Source of the DNA: Spirochaetia bacterium
GTDB taxonomy: Bacteria; Spirochaetota; Spirochaetia; CADAEX01
Assembly: GCA_017446885.1 (NCBI GenBank)
Contig: JAFSOR010000001.1
Coordinates: forward strand, 47,017-111,016
Reading direction: 5' to 3'
Length of the DNA: 64,000 bases
The translations under genes were made by a program, and so were the position numbers. The notes below the pieces were generated by a model. That model saw only the letters and a list, made by a program, of their open reading frames with translations. It searched no databases and was not told the origin of the DNA. This document shows positions 1 to 10,308 of the stretch, in pieces (within the stretch, counting starts at the first letter, position 1; each line of letters begins with the position of its first letter).

Positions 1-2030
1 ATCTCCACCAGCTTTACAGGAATCTCGTCGCCTTCGTGCAGTACGTCGGTAACATTTTCAACTCTGTCCTTTGAGAGCTTGGAGATATGGCACAAGCCTT
101 CTTTTCCTGGGAGGAACTCGATGAATGCACCAAAGTCGGTTATTCTTCTGACTGTTCCGTTATAGATTTTGCCTACCTCTGGCTTCTCGATAAAGCTTTC
201 TACCAGTTCCTTGGCAAAGAGTGCCTTCTCAAGGTTCTTTCCGTAAATCTTTACATTGCCGAAATCATCAATATCTACTTTGGACTCGGACTTTTCTGCA
301 ATGCTCTTGATATTTTTTCCGCCAGAACCGATAACAGCACCAATCTTATCTACATCTATCTTGAGCTGCACAATCTGAGGAGCGTTAGGAGATACATTCT
401 CACGTGGACCGGCAAGGGTGTCGCACATAATGCCCAGGATATGCATTCTGCCCTCTTTTGCCTGATTAAGGGCACGCTGCATAATCTCTTTGGATACACC
501 TGCAATCTTTATATCCATCTGGAAACCGGTTATACCATCTTTAGTTCCTGCAACCTTGAAGTCCATGTCGCCAAAGTGGTCTTCCTCGCCCATGATATCG
601 CTTAAGATCACAGTCTTGTCACCTTCGGTGATAAGTCCCATAGCAATACCTGCAACCGGCTTTTTCATAGGAACACCGGTGTCAAGCAGTGCCAGAGTTC
701 CGGCACATACTGTTGCCATGGAAGATGAACCGTTGGATTCCAGAATCTCGGATACAACTCTTATGGTGTATGGGAATTCGCTCTTTGGAGGCAGCATGGC
801 AGCCAGCGACCGCTGTGCCAGGTGTCCATGTCCAATCTCGCGCCGTCCAGTGCCAAGTTTTCCTGTCTCGCCTACGCAGAACGGAGGGAAGTTATAGTGG
901 AGCATGAAGTTGGAATAACGCTTGTCGCCGTCGATATCATCGAACATCTGCTCGTCGTCCTCGGTACCAAGTGTACAGGTGGAAAGCGACTGGGTCTCGC
1001 CTCTGGTGAAAAGCGATGAGCCGTGTGTCATAGGAAGAACGCCGACCTCGCAGGTTATAGGCCTGATCTGGGTAGGAGTTCTGCCGTCGCAGCGCAGGTT
1101 GTTATCGAGGATAGAGCTTCTGAGTATCTTGTACTCGAGGTCTTCGAACACAGCTCCAATCTTGCCAATCTCTTCCTCTGGAATCTCTTCCTTGAAGTGG
1201 GCAATAGTCTCAAGCTTGACAGCCTTCTTGCCTTTGTTCCGTTCTATCTTGCTGGGGAGGAAAGAGGCAGCCTTATACTTTTCGTAGGCGTAGTCCCATA
1301 CTTTGTCGTAGAATGCAAAGCTCTCTTCCTCGGATGGAGGAATCGGAAGCTTCTCTTTGCCAGCCAGCTTCACAAGCTCTTCCTGAGCGGCACAGATTTC
1401 TGCAACAACCTTGCTTCCTCTGTCTATAGCCTCAAGCATGACATCCTCGGAAACCTCGTGGGCACCGCCTTCGACCATGGTAATTCCATCTTTGATTCCG
1501 GCAACCACAATCTCCATATCTGCCTTCTCAATCTGCTCGAAGGTAGGGTTGATGATATACTCGCCGTCCAAGTAGCACACTCTGACTGCAGCGGCTGGGC
1601 CGTTGAACGGAATGTCAGAGATGCAGACAGCAGCTGATGCTGCAACCATTGCAACTACGTCCGGCGGATTGATCTGGTCTGCGGACACTACGGTTGGAAC
1701 AACCTGGATATCCCTTTTGAATGCTTTCGAGAAAAGAGGTCTTATAGGACGGTCGATAAGGCGGGATACCAGAATCTCCTTATCCTTTGCCTTTCCCTCT
1801 CTCTTAAGGAAACCGCCAGGAATCTTTCCGGCAGCATAATACTTTTCGTTATATTCGACCTGCAGAGGAACGTAATCAAGCCCTTCGATAGTGTCCTCAG
1901 AGCAGCATACTGTTGCAAGGACTGCAGATCCGGCATAGGTTGCAAACACTGCACCATTAGCCTGCTTAGCCAGCTTACCTGTCTCGAGGGTAAGATCCTG
2001 GCCGCCTACTTTAATTGTTACTTTTGGCAT
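1..2030 (-). CDS. pnp: Polyribonucleotide nucleotidyltransferase (PNPase), 3' end cut by window edge
   Basis: Phosphorolytic 3'-5' exoribonuclease of RNA turnover. Translating the minus strand from the ATG at 2030 gives 676 uninterrupted residues beginning [15 protein letters not shown]. The order is two RNase PH-like domains (about 1-210 and 320-540), a KH domain with a GSGG loop (about 555-610) and the start of an S1 domain (from about 620, with [17 protein letters not shown]). The stop lies left of position 1, so the last few dozen residues are missing. The start has an AAAGGA ribosome-binding site. It lies 39 bp downstream of rpsO on the same strand, the classical rpsO-pnp order, and is probably co-transcribed. 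Identification is secure. Confidence 0.97.
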   Translation of the reverse strand, partial: MPKVTIKVGGQDLTLETGKLAKQANGAVFATYAGSAVLATVCCSEDTIEGLDYVPLQVEYNEKYYAAGKIPGGFLKREGKAKDKEILVSRLIDRPIRPLFSKAFKRDIQVVPTVVSADQINPPDVVAMVAASAAVCISDIPFNGPAAAVRVCYLDGEYIINPTFEQIEKADMEIVVAGIKDGITMVEGGAHEVSEDVMLEAIDRGSKVVAEICAAQEELVKLAGKEKLPIPPSEEESFAFYDKVWDYAYEKYKAASFLPSKIERNKGKKAVKLETIAHFKEEIPEEEIGKIGAVFEDLEYKILRSSILDNNLRCDGRTPTQIRPITCEVGVLPMTHGSSLFTRGETQSLSTCTLGTEDDEQMFDDIDGDKRYSNFMLHYNFPPFCVGETGKLGTGRREIGHGHLAQRSLAAMLPPKSEFPYTIRVVSEILESNGSSSMATVCAGTLALLDTGVPMKKPVAGIAMGLITEGDKTVILSDIMGEEDHFGDMDFKVAGTKDGITGFQMDIKIAGVSKEIMQRALNQAKEGRMHILGIMCDTLAGPRENVSPNAPQIVQLKIDVDKIGAVIGSGGKNIKSIAEKSESKVDIDDFGNVKIYGKNLEKALFAKELVESFIEKPEVGKIYNGTVRRITDFGAFIEFLPGKEGLCHISKLSKDRVENVTDVLHEGDEIPVKLVE

Positions 2031-2043
2031 TAATAAATCCTTT

Positions 2044-2067
2044 GTTCTTTAGTTCTTTAGTTCTTTG
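2044..2067. repeat. Three tandem 8-bp units between rpsO and pnp
   Basis: GTTCTTTA is repeated three times (the last ends in G) in the 39-bp rpsO-pnp spacer. There is no hairpin. It may be a polymorphic spacer. No function is evident. Confidence 0.6.
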
Positions 2068-2069
2068 AA

Positions 2070-2339
2070 TTACTTTCTTAATCCAAGTTCTTTAATAAGC
2101 GCTCTGTACTTGTCAAGGTCTGTTCTCTTAAGGTACTTGAGCAGCTTTCTTCTCTGTCCGATAAGCTTGAGCATTCCTCTTCTTGAATTGTGGTCCTTTG
2201 TGTGAATCTTGAAGTGCTCGGTAAGCTCGTTGATCCTCTTTGTGAAAATAGCGATCTGAACCTCTGTAGAGCCTGTGTTGGTCTCACTGCCACCGAATTT
2301 TGAAATAAGTTCAAGCTTTTCTTCTTTTGTTAAAGACAT
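2070..2339 (-). CDS. rpsO: 30S ribosomal protein S15
   Basis: Primary 16S rRNA-binding protein of the small subunit platform. The 89 residues equal the usual family length and include the conserved [17 protein letters not shown] and [10 protein letters not shown] segments. It lies between ribF and pnp in the nusA-infB operon, with 12 bp to ribF. Identification is secure. Confidence 0.98.
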   Translation of the reverse strand: MSLTKEEKLELISKFGGSETNTGSTEVQIAIFTKRINELTEHFKIHTKDHNSRRGMLKLIGQRRKLLKYLKRTDLDKYRALIKELGLRK

Positions 2340-2351
2340 ACATATCTCCTT

Positions 2352-3074
2352 TTAAATAAATTCCCACCCCACAGCCTCATCCGAAGCCGTAATGGAGGCA
2401 TTCCTATATTCTCCTCTGTCGTAAAGCTGCAGACTGTAGCTTCCGGCAGGCGGTAAAACCTGTGTTGTATCAGACCTGAGCATAGGGCTCCGGTGGCCTG
2501 ATATGTCTATGGAATATCCAAATTCCATAAGTTCTGGCAGGATATTAAGTTCTCCCACCTGGATAAAGGTACGGATCATGGTGCTCTTTACCGGCACGCC
2601 GGAATATCTGTACTCCGGCACAACCTGGACATCGACATCTGTACCCTTGAACATGGAGACAATAACACTGCTGTCGGTATCGTTCTGATACCCGCATTTG
2701 AAATCGTATCCTACTGCAATTTTTTTCAGATTAAGGCTCGCCCTTAATATAGAAAAGAACTGCTTACCTGATAGTTTAACAAAATCAGCGGAAAAGTCAA
2801 TCAGTACCACGTTGTCTATGCCCAGCGCCTCAAAGGCCGAAACCTTCTGGGCCAGAGTGTAGATGTCGCCCCTGTAATTGCCTCCGAAATAGGTGGCTGG
2901 GTTCTCCCTGAACGTGAACACTGCAGACTGTATGCCAGAACCCTGGGAAAGCACCTGGCGCAGAAGCTCCATGTGCCCTTTGTGGATGCCGTCGAACACC
3001 CCTATAGTTATGGCGCACTGAATACCTGAAAGCGGCTTTTTATCTGTAAACTCTTTCCAGCTGTATATTCTCAA
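2352..3074 (-). CDS. ribF: RibF-like FMN adenylyltransferase with a shortened riboflavin-kinase region
   Basis: The N-terminal half is the nucleotidyltransferase that makes FAD from FMN and ATP; GVFDGIHKGH (residues 25-34) is its HxGH-type motif. Bifunctional RibF is normally about 300-310 residues with a C-terminal riboflavin kinase domain of about 120 residues. Here the protein stops at 240, and only about 55 residues follow the linker, without the usual PTAN-type kinase motif. The start overlaps the truB stop by 4 bp (coupling). The adenylyltransferase role is likely; the kinase activity is doubtful. Confidence 0.85.
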   Translation of the reverse strand: MRIYSWKEFTDKKPLSGIQCAITIGVFDGIHKGHMELLRQVLSQGSGIQSAVFTFRENPATYFGGNYRGDIYTLAQKVSAFEALGIDNVVLIDFSADFVKLSGKQFFSILRASLNLKKIAVGYDFKCGYQNDTDSSVIVSMFKGTDVDVQVVPEYRYSGVPVKSTMIRTFIQVGELNILPELMEFGYSIDISGHRSPMLRSDTTQVLPPAGSYSLQLYDRGEYRNASITASDEAVGWEFI

Positions 3075-3940
3075 TTAACACCTGCAGCAAACTCATAATA
3101 GAGCCTGCCCCTCCGTTTCCCGACCATAGCGCAGAAATCACCGTCCTCATCAAACAGCGCCTTGTAAATTCCTTCATCAATAAAAGGGGCAACCTTGGCA
3201 GAAAACCTCTTAGTAAATTCCCGCCCCGCCTTAAGCATATCGGCCTCGGTACGGGGCATAACCTGGGTGGCAACTCCGCATAGCGCCATACCCTCCGATG
3301 CCGGAAGCATCTTATAAGAGCCCGGCATAATGCCATCGACCCGGAATGGGCCAATAGAAGTGCGGTGCAGTTCGGTAAGATACCCCCTGGTGCCGCACAA
3401 GGCAGCTAAATCCCGGGCTATAGCCCGGATGTAGGTGCCCCCGGAACAGCACACCTTAAAATGCAGATCCGGCGCCTTATACTCCAGTATCTCGAAAGAG
3501 TGTATAGTAACCTTCTTGGCTGGAATATCAAGCTCCGTTCCCCGCCGGGCCAGTTTATAAGCCCGCTTGCCATCTACATGCACTGCCGAAAACGAAGGAG
3601 GCACCTGCATTATATCGCCAGAAAATGTGCCGGCAGCCTTTTCCACCGCACTCAGTTCTGGTATCGGAAGACCTGCGGCCACTGTCTTTCCTGTGGGGTC
3701 AAGAGTGTCGGTCTCTTCCCCGAACCGGAGCACTGCCTCGTAAACCTTGTCAAAGTTGGCCATGTAGGTCATGAACTTGGTTATGCGCCCGGTAAGGGCC
3801 AAAAGCAGGCCATCGGCAAATGGATCCAGTGTGCCGCAGTGACCTACCCGCTTGTCGCCGATATCCTTCTTTAGCTGGTTCATGGCCTGGAAGGAGGAGA
3901 CCCCCGCTTCCTTATTCAAAAGGACAAAACATGGAATCAA
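3071..3940 (-). CDS. truB: tRNA pseudouridine-55 synthase
   Basis: Makes pseudouridine 55 in the tRNA T-loop. The 289 residues include GTLDPFADG, with the catalytic Asp at about residue 39, and the GGTYIRAIARDL segment. The start is TTG (3938-3940) in a TTGA overlap with the rbfA stop, and a GAGG sequence lies about 10 nt upstream; no in-frame ATG would keep the conserved N-terminus. It is part of the rimP-pnp operon. Confidence 0.95.
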   Translation of the reverse strand: MIPCFVLLNKEAGVSSFQAMNQLKKDIGDKRVGHCGTLDPFADGLLLALTGRITKFMTYMANFDKVYEAVLRFGEETDTLDPTGKTVAAGLPIPELSAVEKAAGTFSGDIMQVPPSFSAVHVDGKRAYKLARRGTELDIPAKKVTIHSFEILEYKAPDLHFKVCCSGGTYIRAIARDLAALCGTRGYLTELHRTSIGPFRVDGIMPGSYKMLPASEGMALCGVATQVMPRTEADMLKAGREFTKRFSAKVAPFIDEGIYKALFDEDGDFCAMVGKRRGRLYYEFAAGVN

Positions 3941-4284
3941 GAAAGGATTTCCTCTATCTTCTTGTTGATCTCGTAGCCCTCTTTTATAGAATCGTCATAA
4001 ACAAAAGTAAGTTTAGGGGTCAGGCGGGTCTGAATCTTTTTTCCTACCACACCCTGGATAAATGGAGCGGCGCTGTTAAGACCCTCCACGCTCCGCCGGG
4101 TGACTTTCTCGGACTCAAAGCCAGACACATATACCTTGGCCACGCTAAGGTCCGATGCACACTTGACCCGGTTTATGGAAATCATCCTGCTGACACGGTG
4201 ATCCTTTACCTTGCCGGTAAGGATAAGGGTGCTTATAATCTCCTGTATAACGCCTTCTATGCGCAAAAGTCTATATTCTGACAT
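3937..4284 (-). CDS. rbfA: Ribosome-binding factor A
   Basis: 30S maturation factor with a KH-like fold. The 115 residues are typical in length and carry SDLSVAKVYVSGFES and the RLTPKLTFVYDDSI segment. It sits between infB and truB, overlapping truB by 4 bp. Family and position agree. Confidence 0.95.
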   Translation of the reverse strand: MSEYRLLRIEGVIQEIISTLILTGKVKDHRVSRMISINRVKCASDLSVAKVYVSGFESEKVTRRSVEGLNSAAPFIQGVVGKKIQTRLTPKLTFVYDDSIKEGYEINKKIEEILS

Positions 4285-4293
4285 CTGGATACC

Positions 4294-6870
4294 TCAAAGC
4301 TTTCTGGCAATCTCTTTAATCTCGTAGACCTCGATGATATCGCCAATCTGGATATCGTTGAAGTTCTCAAGTCCGATACCGCACTCAAAGCCTTTCTCAA
4401 CCTCTTTGGCATCGTCCTTGAACCGCTTGAGCGAAGAGATTTTTCCGTTGAATATCTCGACATCGTCGCGGTAAACACGGCATATGGAGTTGCGCTTGAC
4501 ACTTCCGTCTGTGACATATGCACCTGCAATAGTACCAACCTTGGGCACCTTGAATGTGTCGCGCACCTCGACAGTACCAATCTGTTCTTCCTTAAGCTCA
4601 GGAGCCAGCATACCCTCCATGGCTGCCTTTATGTCTTCCTGTGCATGATAGATTACGTTATACCGCTTTATCTCAACCTTCTCCTGCTCGGCCAGAAGTG
4701 CAGCCTTTGCAGTAGGACGCACGTTGAAACCGATTATTATAGCATCGGATGCAGAGGCCAGGTTTACATCGTTCTCCACAATTGCACCTACAGATGCATG
4801 GATTGTATGCAGACGGATCTCGCTGGTAGAAAGCTTTTCCAGTGTGTTCTTGAGAGCCTCGACAGAGCCCTGGACATCGCCCTTGATTATAACCTTGAGC
4901 TCCTGTACCTCGCCTTCCTGGATTGATGTATAAAGGTTTTCCAATGTCACTTTCTTGACATTCTTGGCAGCGCCGATTCTCTCAAGCTCCTGGCGTTTCT
5001 CGCCTATCTGGCGGGCATACTTCTCGGATTCTGTAACCTGGAACGGGTCGCCTGCGTTAGGAAGCCCCTCGAAACCCAGAATCTCCACAGGGGTGGAAGG
5101 ACCTGCGCTCTCTATCTTCTTTCCGCGGTCGTTGAACATAGCCCTTACTTTTCCGGCATATACTCCGGCAATGAAGGCATCGCCAACCTTAAGGGTTCCA
5201 CGCTGGATAAGGACTGTGGAAACCATACCGCGGCCCTGGTCAACCTTGGACTCGATTATCTTTCCTTCGGCGCGGCAGTTAGGATTGGCCTTGAGCTCAA
5301 GCATGTCGGCCTCGATAAGGATGTTCTCCAGCAGGTTGTCGATACCCTCTTTCTTAAGGGCCGAGATAGGACAGTATATAGTGTCGCCGCCCCATTCCTC
5401 GGGGATAAGACCGTATTCTGAAAGCTGCTGCTTGACACGGTCCGGGTTTGCCTCGTAAAGGTCTATCTTGTTGATTGCAACTATGATTGGAACATTGGCT
5501 TCCTTGGCATGGTTTATAGCCTCTACAGTCTGGGGCATCACACCGTCGTTGGCAGCCACAACCAGGACTACAATATCGGTAAGGTGTGCACCGCGGGCAC
5601 GCATCTGGGTGAATGCCTCGTGGCCCGGAGTATCCAGGAATACGATGCTGCGGCCGTTTATCTCCACCTTGTATGCACCGATATGCTGTGTAATTCCGCC
5701 GAACTCGGTGGCAGCCACGTTGGCCGACCGTATGGCATCCAGAAGCTTGGTCTTGCCGTGGTCTACATGACCCATGACTGTGACTACAGGAGGCCGTTCC
5801 ACTATGTCGGCATCGTCGCCTTTGTCGCCTTCTACAATAGTCTGGTCGTACAGCGATACAATATTGACCTTGCAGCCATATTCATCTGCAAGAATTGTGG
5901 CTGTATCTGCATCTATCTGCTGGTTTATTGTAACCATCTGGCCCATGCCGATGAGTTTGGTTATTACATCAGATGCCTTAAGGTTGAGCTTTTTGGCCAG
6001 TTCTGCAACTGTAATAACATCCATTATATCGATGCTCTTTGGAACTGGATTTGCCTTCTGGACATCTTTCTTCTTGACCTGATAGTTCTTCTCCATCTCT
6101 TCGATGTTGTCTTTGCGGGTCTTGGAATAATCGGCCTTCTTCTTGGTCTTGAAGAATTTCTTGCCTCCGGTGCGGCCAGTCATCTCCGGTGGCATCTGCT
6201 CGTTTTCGCCACGTGGTCTGAAACCGCCGCCCTGGCCCTGCCCCTCGGTGCGAGGCCTGAAACCGCCCTGACCTTCGGGCCGTTCTCCGCGGGACTTAAA
6301 GCCGCCGCCCTGACCCTGCCATTCGCCACGGGGTTTAAAGCCACCAGGCTGACCTTTCCAGCCGCCCTGACCATGACCTTCGGGCCGCTCTCCACGGGGC
6401 TTAAAGCCGCCGCCCTGGCCTTTCCAGCCACCGCCGGGCTGACCTTTCCAGCCGCTCTGGCCTTCGGTGCGTTCGCCTTTAGGTCTGAAGCCGCCAGGCT
6501 GACCTTTCCAGCCACCGCCCTGGCCTTTCCAGCCGCTGCCGCCCTGGCCTTTCCATTCTCCCTTTGCAGGAGAAGCAGGTTTTTCTGGTTTTGGGGTAGC
6601 AGGAATATCTGCCTTGGGAGCCTGTGGCTCCTGAGCTGGAGCAGCAGGGGCTGCCTTAGGTTCTGGTGCAGGAGCTTCGGCTGCCGGCACGGCAGGTTCT
6701 GCCGGAACAGGAGGCTTCTTTGCAATGACCTTTTTCTTTTTTACAACAACTTTTTTCTTTTTCTGCTCTGCCTCGGCTGCCGGTTCAGTCTTTTCAACCA
6801 CAACCTCGTGTTTCGGCTGCTTGATTAAAGTTGCCCTGGGTTTTTCTTTTTTATCCAAATCTTCAGACAT
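4294..6870 (-). CDS. infB: Translation initiation factor IF-2 with a long Gly-rich N-terminal repeat region
   Basis: GTPase that delivers initiator tRNA. The order is a charged Lys/Ala/Pro-rich N-terminus (1-100), a low-complexity stretch of [23 protein letters not shown] units (about 100-225), a conserved IF2-N segment, the G domain with GHVDHGKT at 367-374 plus DTPGHEAF and NKID, and then the C-terminal initiator-tRNA-binding domains. Length is 858 residues. The repeat DNA (about 6200-6570) is G/C-rich and internally repetitive, so it is prone to length change. It lies between nusA and rbfA in the operon. Confidence 0.97.
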   Translation of the reverse strand: MSEDLDKKEKPRATLIKQPKHEVVVEKTEPAAEAEQKKKKVVVKKKKVIAKKPPVPAEPAVPAAEAPAPEPKAAPAAPAQEPQAPKADIPATPKPEKPASPAKGEWKGQGGSGWKGQGGGWKGQPGGFRPKGERTEGQSGWKGQPGGGWKGQGGGFKPRGERPEGHGQGGWKGQPGGFKPRGEWQGQGGGFKSRGERPEGQGGFRPRTEGQGQGGGFRPRGENEQMPPEMTGRTGGKKFFKTKKKADYSKTRKDNIEEMEKNYQVKKKDVQKANPVPKSIDIMDVITVAELAKKLNLKASDVITKLIGMGQMVTINQQIDADTATILADEYGCKVNIVSLYDQTIVEGDKGDDADIVERPPVVTVMGHVDHGKTKLLDAIRSANVAATEFGGITQHIGAYKVEINGRSIVFLDTPGHEAFTQMRARGAHLTDIVVLVVAANDGVMPQTVEAINHAKEANVPIIVAINKIDLYEANPDRVKQQLSEYGLIPEEWGGDTIYCPISALKKEGIDNLLENILIEADMLELKANPNCRAEGKIIESKVDQGRGMVSTVLIQRGTLKVGDAFIAGVYAGKVRAMFNDRGKKIESAGPSTPVEILGFEGLPNAGDPFQVTESEKYARQIGEKRQELERIGAAKNVKKVTLENLYTSIQEGEVQELKVIIKGDVQGSVEALKNTLEKLSTSEIRLHTIHASVGAIVENDVNLASASDAIIIGFNVRPTAKAALLAEQEKVEIKRYNVIYHAQEDIKAAMEGMLAPELKEEQIGTVEVRDTFKVPKVGTIAGAYVTDGSVKRNSICRVYRDDVEIFNGKISSLKRFKDDAKEVEKGFECGIGLENFNDIQIGDIIEVYEIKEIARKL

Positions 6871-6887
6871 ATATTCCTTAAACCTCT

Positions 6888-8387
6888 TTATTTATCTTCT
6901 TCTTCGCTTTCGTCAGGCTCGTCCTCGTCTTCTTCCTCGAAGCTGAGCTCTACACCGCAGTTCGGGCAGTGGTCCATATCTTCGGTGATAGGCTTGCCGC
7001 ATTCAGGGCACTCGTAATATTCCTTATCGGAATCAAGTTCTTCATTCCCTTCGGCCTCTTCTTCCTCAGGCATCTCAATGTCCTCGTCGGTAATCTCGAC
7101 ATTCTCCTCGATAATGGATTTGACAAGCTCAAAGTCCTCTTTTGTAAAGCCCGGGATCTCAAGGAGCTTGGACTCGCTCATGCTTATGAAAGTCTCTATC
7201 TCTACAATGCCGTTATCTGCAAGCAAGGTGACAATGCGCTCCGGAATATCAGGAAGCTCCGAGAGCTTGGTGATTTCCTCGACCTGGTCCTCGCTTTCGC
7301 CGAACAGGTCGGATACAGCCTTCTTGGTCTCGAATATATCCATTTCCTGGAACTGGGATTCGGTCTTGACATCTATGTTCCAGTCCACCAGACGGTTTGC
7401 AAGCCGTACGTTAAGACCCTGCTTGCCTATGGCCAGGGAAAGCTGGCTGTCGCTTACAACTGCAAGGGCCTGACGCTTAGCCTCGTCCAGGATGTATACC
7501 TGCTGAACCTCGGCAGGAGAAAGGGCATTCTTGATGTATACAGTAGGATCTGTGTCATATTTAAGGACATCGATTTTCTCCCCCTCCATCTCGCGTACTA
7601 CAGCCTGGATGCGGGCACCACGGAGTCCTACGCAGGCACCTACCGGGTCAATGTCGTCACGGTGTGTGTACACCGACATCTTTACACGGTAGCCAGGCTC
7701 GCGGACAATCTTGAATATCTCGATAGTCTTGTCTGCAATCTCGGGAACCTCAAGCTCGAACAGCTTTTTGACAAATTCTGTATGTGTCCTGGAAAGGACT
7801 ATGCTGAGTCCGCCCTCATCTTTCTTAACTTCGTATACATAGGCCTTGATTCGGTCGTTGGCGTGATAAACCTCTCTTGGAGACTGGTACCGTTTAGGAA
7901 GAATACCTTCGGTCTTGCCCAGGTCCACAAATATGTTGCCGTTATGCTCCCTCTGGACATAGCCTACAATCATCTCGCCCACCTTGTCGATGAACTCGGA
8001 GTAAATCTTGTCGTCCTTGATAGCCTTGCTCCGCTGGTTAATGCGCTGCTGTGCACTCTGGACATCCATGCGCCGGAATGTGCTTGGGTCAATGTCGATA
8101 AGAAGCTCGTCGCCAATCTCGCAGTCGGTCATGCCATAATTCTCTCTGGCATCTTCAATATCAATTTCTACAGCATCATCAATGACATCATCAACAATTC
8201 TTTTCTTGACCTGAAGATATACCTCGTTCTCGTCGTCGCTGAACTTTACTTCCACACCATCGGTGGAGCCGAACTTCTTCTTATAAGCCGCAAGCATTGT
8301 ATCTTCGATTGTCTTAAGGGCAAGCTCGTGCGAAATACCCTTTTCCTCTTCATAAAGCCTAATTGCCTCAGCTAATCCAGATGCCAT
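6888..8387 (-). CDS. nusA: Transcription termination/antitermination factor NusA with a C-terminal zinc ribbon
   Basis: RNA-polymerase-associated elongation factor. The N-terminal domain, S1 (about 135-200), two KH domains ([19 protein letters not shown] and [14 protein letters not shown]) and a helix-hairpin-helix segment (about 390-430) can be followed in order. After an acidic linker comes CPECG at 460-464 and CPNCG at 474-478, a four-cysteine zinc-ribbon pattern, then an acidic tail. The start ATG follows GGAGG, 4 bp after rimP. The zinc ribbon is not part of the well-studied E. coli or Bacillus proteins; the rest is standard. Confidence 0.95.
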   Translation of the reverse strand: MASGLAEAIRLYEEEKGISHELALKTIEDTMLAAYKKKFGSTDGVEVKFSDDENEVYLQVKKRIVDDVIDDAVEIDIEDARENYGMTDCEIGDELLIDIDPSTFRRMDVQSAQQRINQRSKAIKDDKIYSEFIDKVGEMIVGYVQREHNGNIFVDLGKTEGILPKRYQSPREVYHANDRIKAYVYEVKKDEGGLSIVLSRTHTEFVKKLFELEVPEIADKTIEIFKIVREPGYRVKMSVYTHRDDIDPVGACVGLRGARIQAVVREMEGEKIDVLKYDTDPTVYIKNALSPAEVQQVYILDEAKRQALAVVSDSQLSLAIGKQGLNVRLANRLVDWNIDVKTESQFQEMDIFETKKAVSDLFGESEDQVEEITKLSELPDIPERIVTLLADNGIVEIETFISMSESKLLEIPGFTKEDFELVKSIIEENVEITDEDIEMPEEEEAEGNEELDSDKEYYECPECGKPITEDMDHCPNCGVELSFEEEDEDEPDESEEEDK

Positions 8388-8391
8388 ATCT

Positions 8392-8853
8392 TCATGCCTC
8401 CTCCCAAGAAAAATCCAGCTTGGCCTTTTTAATCTGGCTGTAAGGAATCTTTTTCTCGGTTTTTTCTATTGTTTTTATAATTACATTCTTTTCATCGGCC
8501 GACATTATGCAGCCATGAACCCATTCATTTTCTCCATCGCACAGAACTTTGACATTGCGCCCTGCAAACACAGCAAACTCATCAGCATGCTTAAAGTTGC
8601 GGTTTATTCCAGGCGATGAGACCTCGAAATAGACATCGCGGGTCTCGGAAGCCACCTCTGTGCGGGCAGCGGCCAGGCGGTGAACTTTCTCGCAGTCCTT
8701 TACCGAAACACCGGCAGGTGAAAAGATTACCAGGCTTATGTGGATACCGTCCTGCCTTGAGGAAGCAGAAAGCTCCACTATAGAGAAGCCCAGACCCTCC
8801 ACCACAGGAGAGAGCAGCTGGTAATATGTTCCGTTTTTATCTGCAAAATCCAT
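8392..8853 (-). CDS. rimP: Ribosome maturation factor RimP
   Basis: 30S assembly factor. The 153 residues have the family order, including GLGFSIVELSASS near the start, then YFEVSSPGINRNFKHADEF and the C-terminal Sm-like region. It is the first gene of the nusA-infB cluster, 4 bp from nusA. An intrinsic terminator hairpin lies only 11 nt upstream of the start codon (see 8865-8894). Confidence 0.93.
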   Translation of the reverse strand: MDFADKNGTYYQLLSPVVEGLGFSIVELSASSRQDGIHISLVIFSPAGVSVKDCEKVHRLAAARTEVASETRDVYFEVSSPGINRNFKHADEFAVFAGRNVKVLCDGENEWVHGCIMSADEKNVIIKTIEKTEKKIPYSQIKKAKLDFSWEEA

Positions 8854-8864
8854 AAAAAACCTAC

Positions 8865-8894
8865 AAAAAAAGGAGCCGCTTTTACGGCTCCTTT
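8865..8894 (-). terminator. Intrinsic terminator between comF and rimP
   Basis: A 10-bp stem (AAAGGAGCCG at 8869-8878 with CGGCTCCTTT at 8885-8894) with a 6-nt loop is followed on the minus strand by a T-run. It ends comF transcription, and it also lies immediately in front of rimP. Confidence 0.85.
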
Positions 8895-8942
8895 AATACC
8901 TAAAATATTAAAAGTTATCTTATAATAGGAAAAAATAAAAAA

Positions 8943-9650
8943 TTAATCAATAGCAAATGTGAGTATATCTATACTTTCACAGCCATTTTCTTTAAGAATC
9001 CGTGCGCAGCTTGATGCAGTGGTTCCAGTGGTAAATACATCGTCCAGCAGGATTACATGCTTTCCCTGGCACAACACCTTGAAATTATAGGCATCCCGAG
9101 GCCTGATATAGAGCTTGTCAACAAGCTCCTCTTTCCGCTCCTTTTTCCCAAGCTTTTTGAGCTGGCGCCCCTTTAGCCGCCGCAGCACGGCGGCAAAAGG
9201 GATGCCGTACACCCTTTTTAGAGCCCGGCACACCGCCTCCATGTGGTTGTACCCTGTCCTCTTAAGGCGGGCCGGGCTGCAGGGGGCTGGAACCAGAAGC
9301 ACATTCTCAAGGCCCCTCCTGCGCAGGTAGCGGTATACAACCAGAGCCAGGAAGCGGCCTACCCTGCGCTGAGCCTTGAACTTGTACAGGCCTATCACAG
9401 TTTTAGCGGTTCCTTCGTAGTTCCAAAAGTAGTGGTTTGTATTAAAGTTATAATCCTCGCTGCGGCACCTCATGCATATTCCATCCTCGGATATAAGAGG
9501 CTGGCCGCAGACACGGCAGCGCTCCCCTTCCTCTTTATGAAACAGCAGCGGGAATGCACACCTTCGGCATAGCCCGTACTTTTCGGAGAATGAGTCGCTG
9601 GTGCCGCACAAAAGGCAGCTCTGGTCAAAGATAAGCGAAAGTATGTTCAT
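8943..9650 (-). CDS. comF: ComF-family phosphoribosyltransferase-like protein
   Basis: Homologue of the ComF/GntX family linked to DNA uptake in competent bacteria. The 235 residues carry N-terminal Cys pairs (CLLCG, CRRC, CRVCG, CMRC), likely zinc-binding, and the PRPP-loop motif VILLDDVFTTGTTASS near residue 200. The start ATG has a GGGAGG ribosome-binding site and overlaps the stop of the upstream ORF as ATGA. The family call is good; the role in this organism is inferred only. Confidence 0.88.
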   Translation of the reverse strand: MNILSLIFDQSCLLCGTSDSFSEKYGLCRRCAFPLLFHKEEGERCRVCGQPLISEDGICMRCRSEDYNFNTNHYFWNYEGTAKTVIGLYKFKAQRRVGRFLALVVYRYLRRRGLENVLLVPAPCSPARLKRTGYNHMEAVCRALKRVYGIPFAAVLRRLKGRQLKKLGKKERKEELVDKLYIRPRDAYNFKVLCQGKHVILLDDVFTTGTTASSCARILKENGCESIDILTFAID

Positions 9651-10300
9651 ACTTGCCTCCCAAGATTATTGTTGACAGAATACTGCAACTGGGGTATATT
9701 TTTATTAGAGTTAGTTGTGGATGATGTCAATGTGGTAGGACGCTTGCCCAAGGCAAGAGAGATTGCTGGTTCGACTCCAGCCCCAACTAACTCATAGTTT
9801 TTATTACACAACGCATTCAGCTCAACTTTTTTAATTGTGACAACAAAGTTACCCAATTTATCCTCATTGAAAATCAGAATATTCACTTTTGAATTATCCT
9901 TTGAATCCAGTCGTATCAGCATAAATGTTCTATAACGTGTACCATTTTCCCTTATGGCATATGTACTCTTTCTTATCCAGTTAGGAATCTCTTTGTATTC
10001 TTCAATTCTGAAATTCTGTTTACTATGCTTTGATTTAGTAATGGGGTTTGTATGGGCAAACCTATGTTTAGTAAAATATAGATTCCCAATTATTCCAAGC
10101 TTTTTTCTGAGACTTTTCTTAATATTAGGCAGAAGAACTGCGTTAGGGATATCTTTGTAGTCAATACAAGAACTATAAAGTATATCGACAATATGGTTAA
10201 AAGCTTTTTGTGATATTACTTTTAAATTTTTTATATCCTTTTCTACGAGTTCTTCTTTAAATTTGCCCTGATACAAAATATTATTTTTTTCATTTTTCAT
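9647..10300 (-). CDS. Uncharacterised protein, possibly phage-type nuclease-like
   Basis: The ORF is open from 10537, but the part before the Met at 10300 looks like untranslated repeat DNA. From 10300 the protein is 217 residues, basic, starting MKNEKNNILYQGKF. The middle contains IGNLYFTKHRFAHTNPITK, then EIPNWIRKSTYAI, then beta-rich segments. This order faintly recalls small phage-associated BECR-fold nucleases, but that is a guess from memory. The last 45 residues are read through the antisense of the tRNA-like relic and may be junk. There is no clear ribosome-binding site. The stop overlaps the comF start (ATGA). Confidence 0.45.
   Translation of the reverse strand: MKNEKNNILYQGKFKEELVEKDIKNLKVISQKAFNHIVDILYSSCIDYKDIPNAVLLPNIKKSLRKKLGIIGNLYFTKHRFAHTNPITKSKHSKQNFRIEEYKEIPNWIRKSTYAIRENGTRYRTFMLIRLDSKDNSKVNILIFNEDKLGNFVVTIKKVELNALCNKNYELVGAGVEPAISLALGKRPTTLTSSTTNSNKNIPQLQYSVNNNLGRQV
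9713..9789 (+). pseudogene. tRNA-like relic
   Basis: A perfect T-arm (GCTGG, loop TTCGACT, CCAGC; 9765-9781) is followed by CCCAACT, which pairs with AGTTGTG at 9713-9719 with one mismatch. Outside this, GAGTTAGTTG and CAACTAACTC extend the pairing. The D-arm is irregular (extra bases between acceptor and D-stem), and the anticodon hairpin CTTG/CAAG has loop CCCAAGG without U33. It is about 4 nt longer than a normal tRNA. It reads as a decayed or atypical tRNA; a chance structure is not excluded. It lies antisense within the 3' part of the neighbouring ORF. Confidence 0.4.
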
Positions 10301-10308
10301 ATCTAAGT

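Noticed and set aside
5509..6828. 439-residue plus-strand ORF opposite infB
   Set aside because: Antisense of the IF-2 gene; its repeats are just the reverse of the Gly-rich IF-2 repeats.
6969..8375. 468-residue plus-strand ORF opposite nusA
   Set aside because: Lies fully antisense to a clear nusA gene, has no ribosome-binding site and a Leu/Tyr/Cys-rich composition typical of a shadow.
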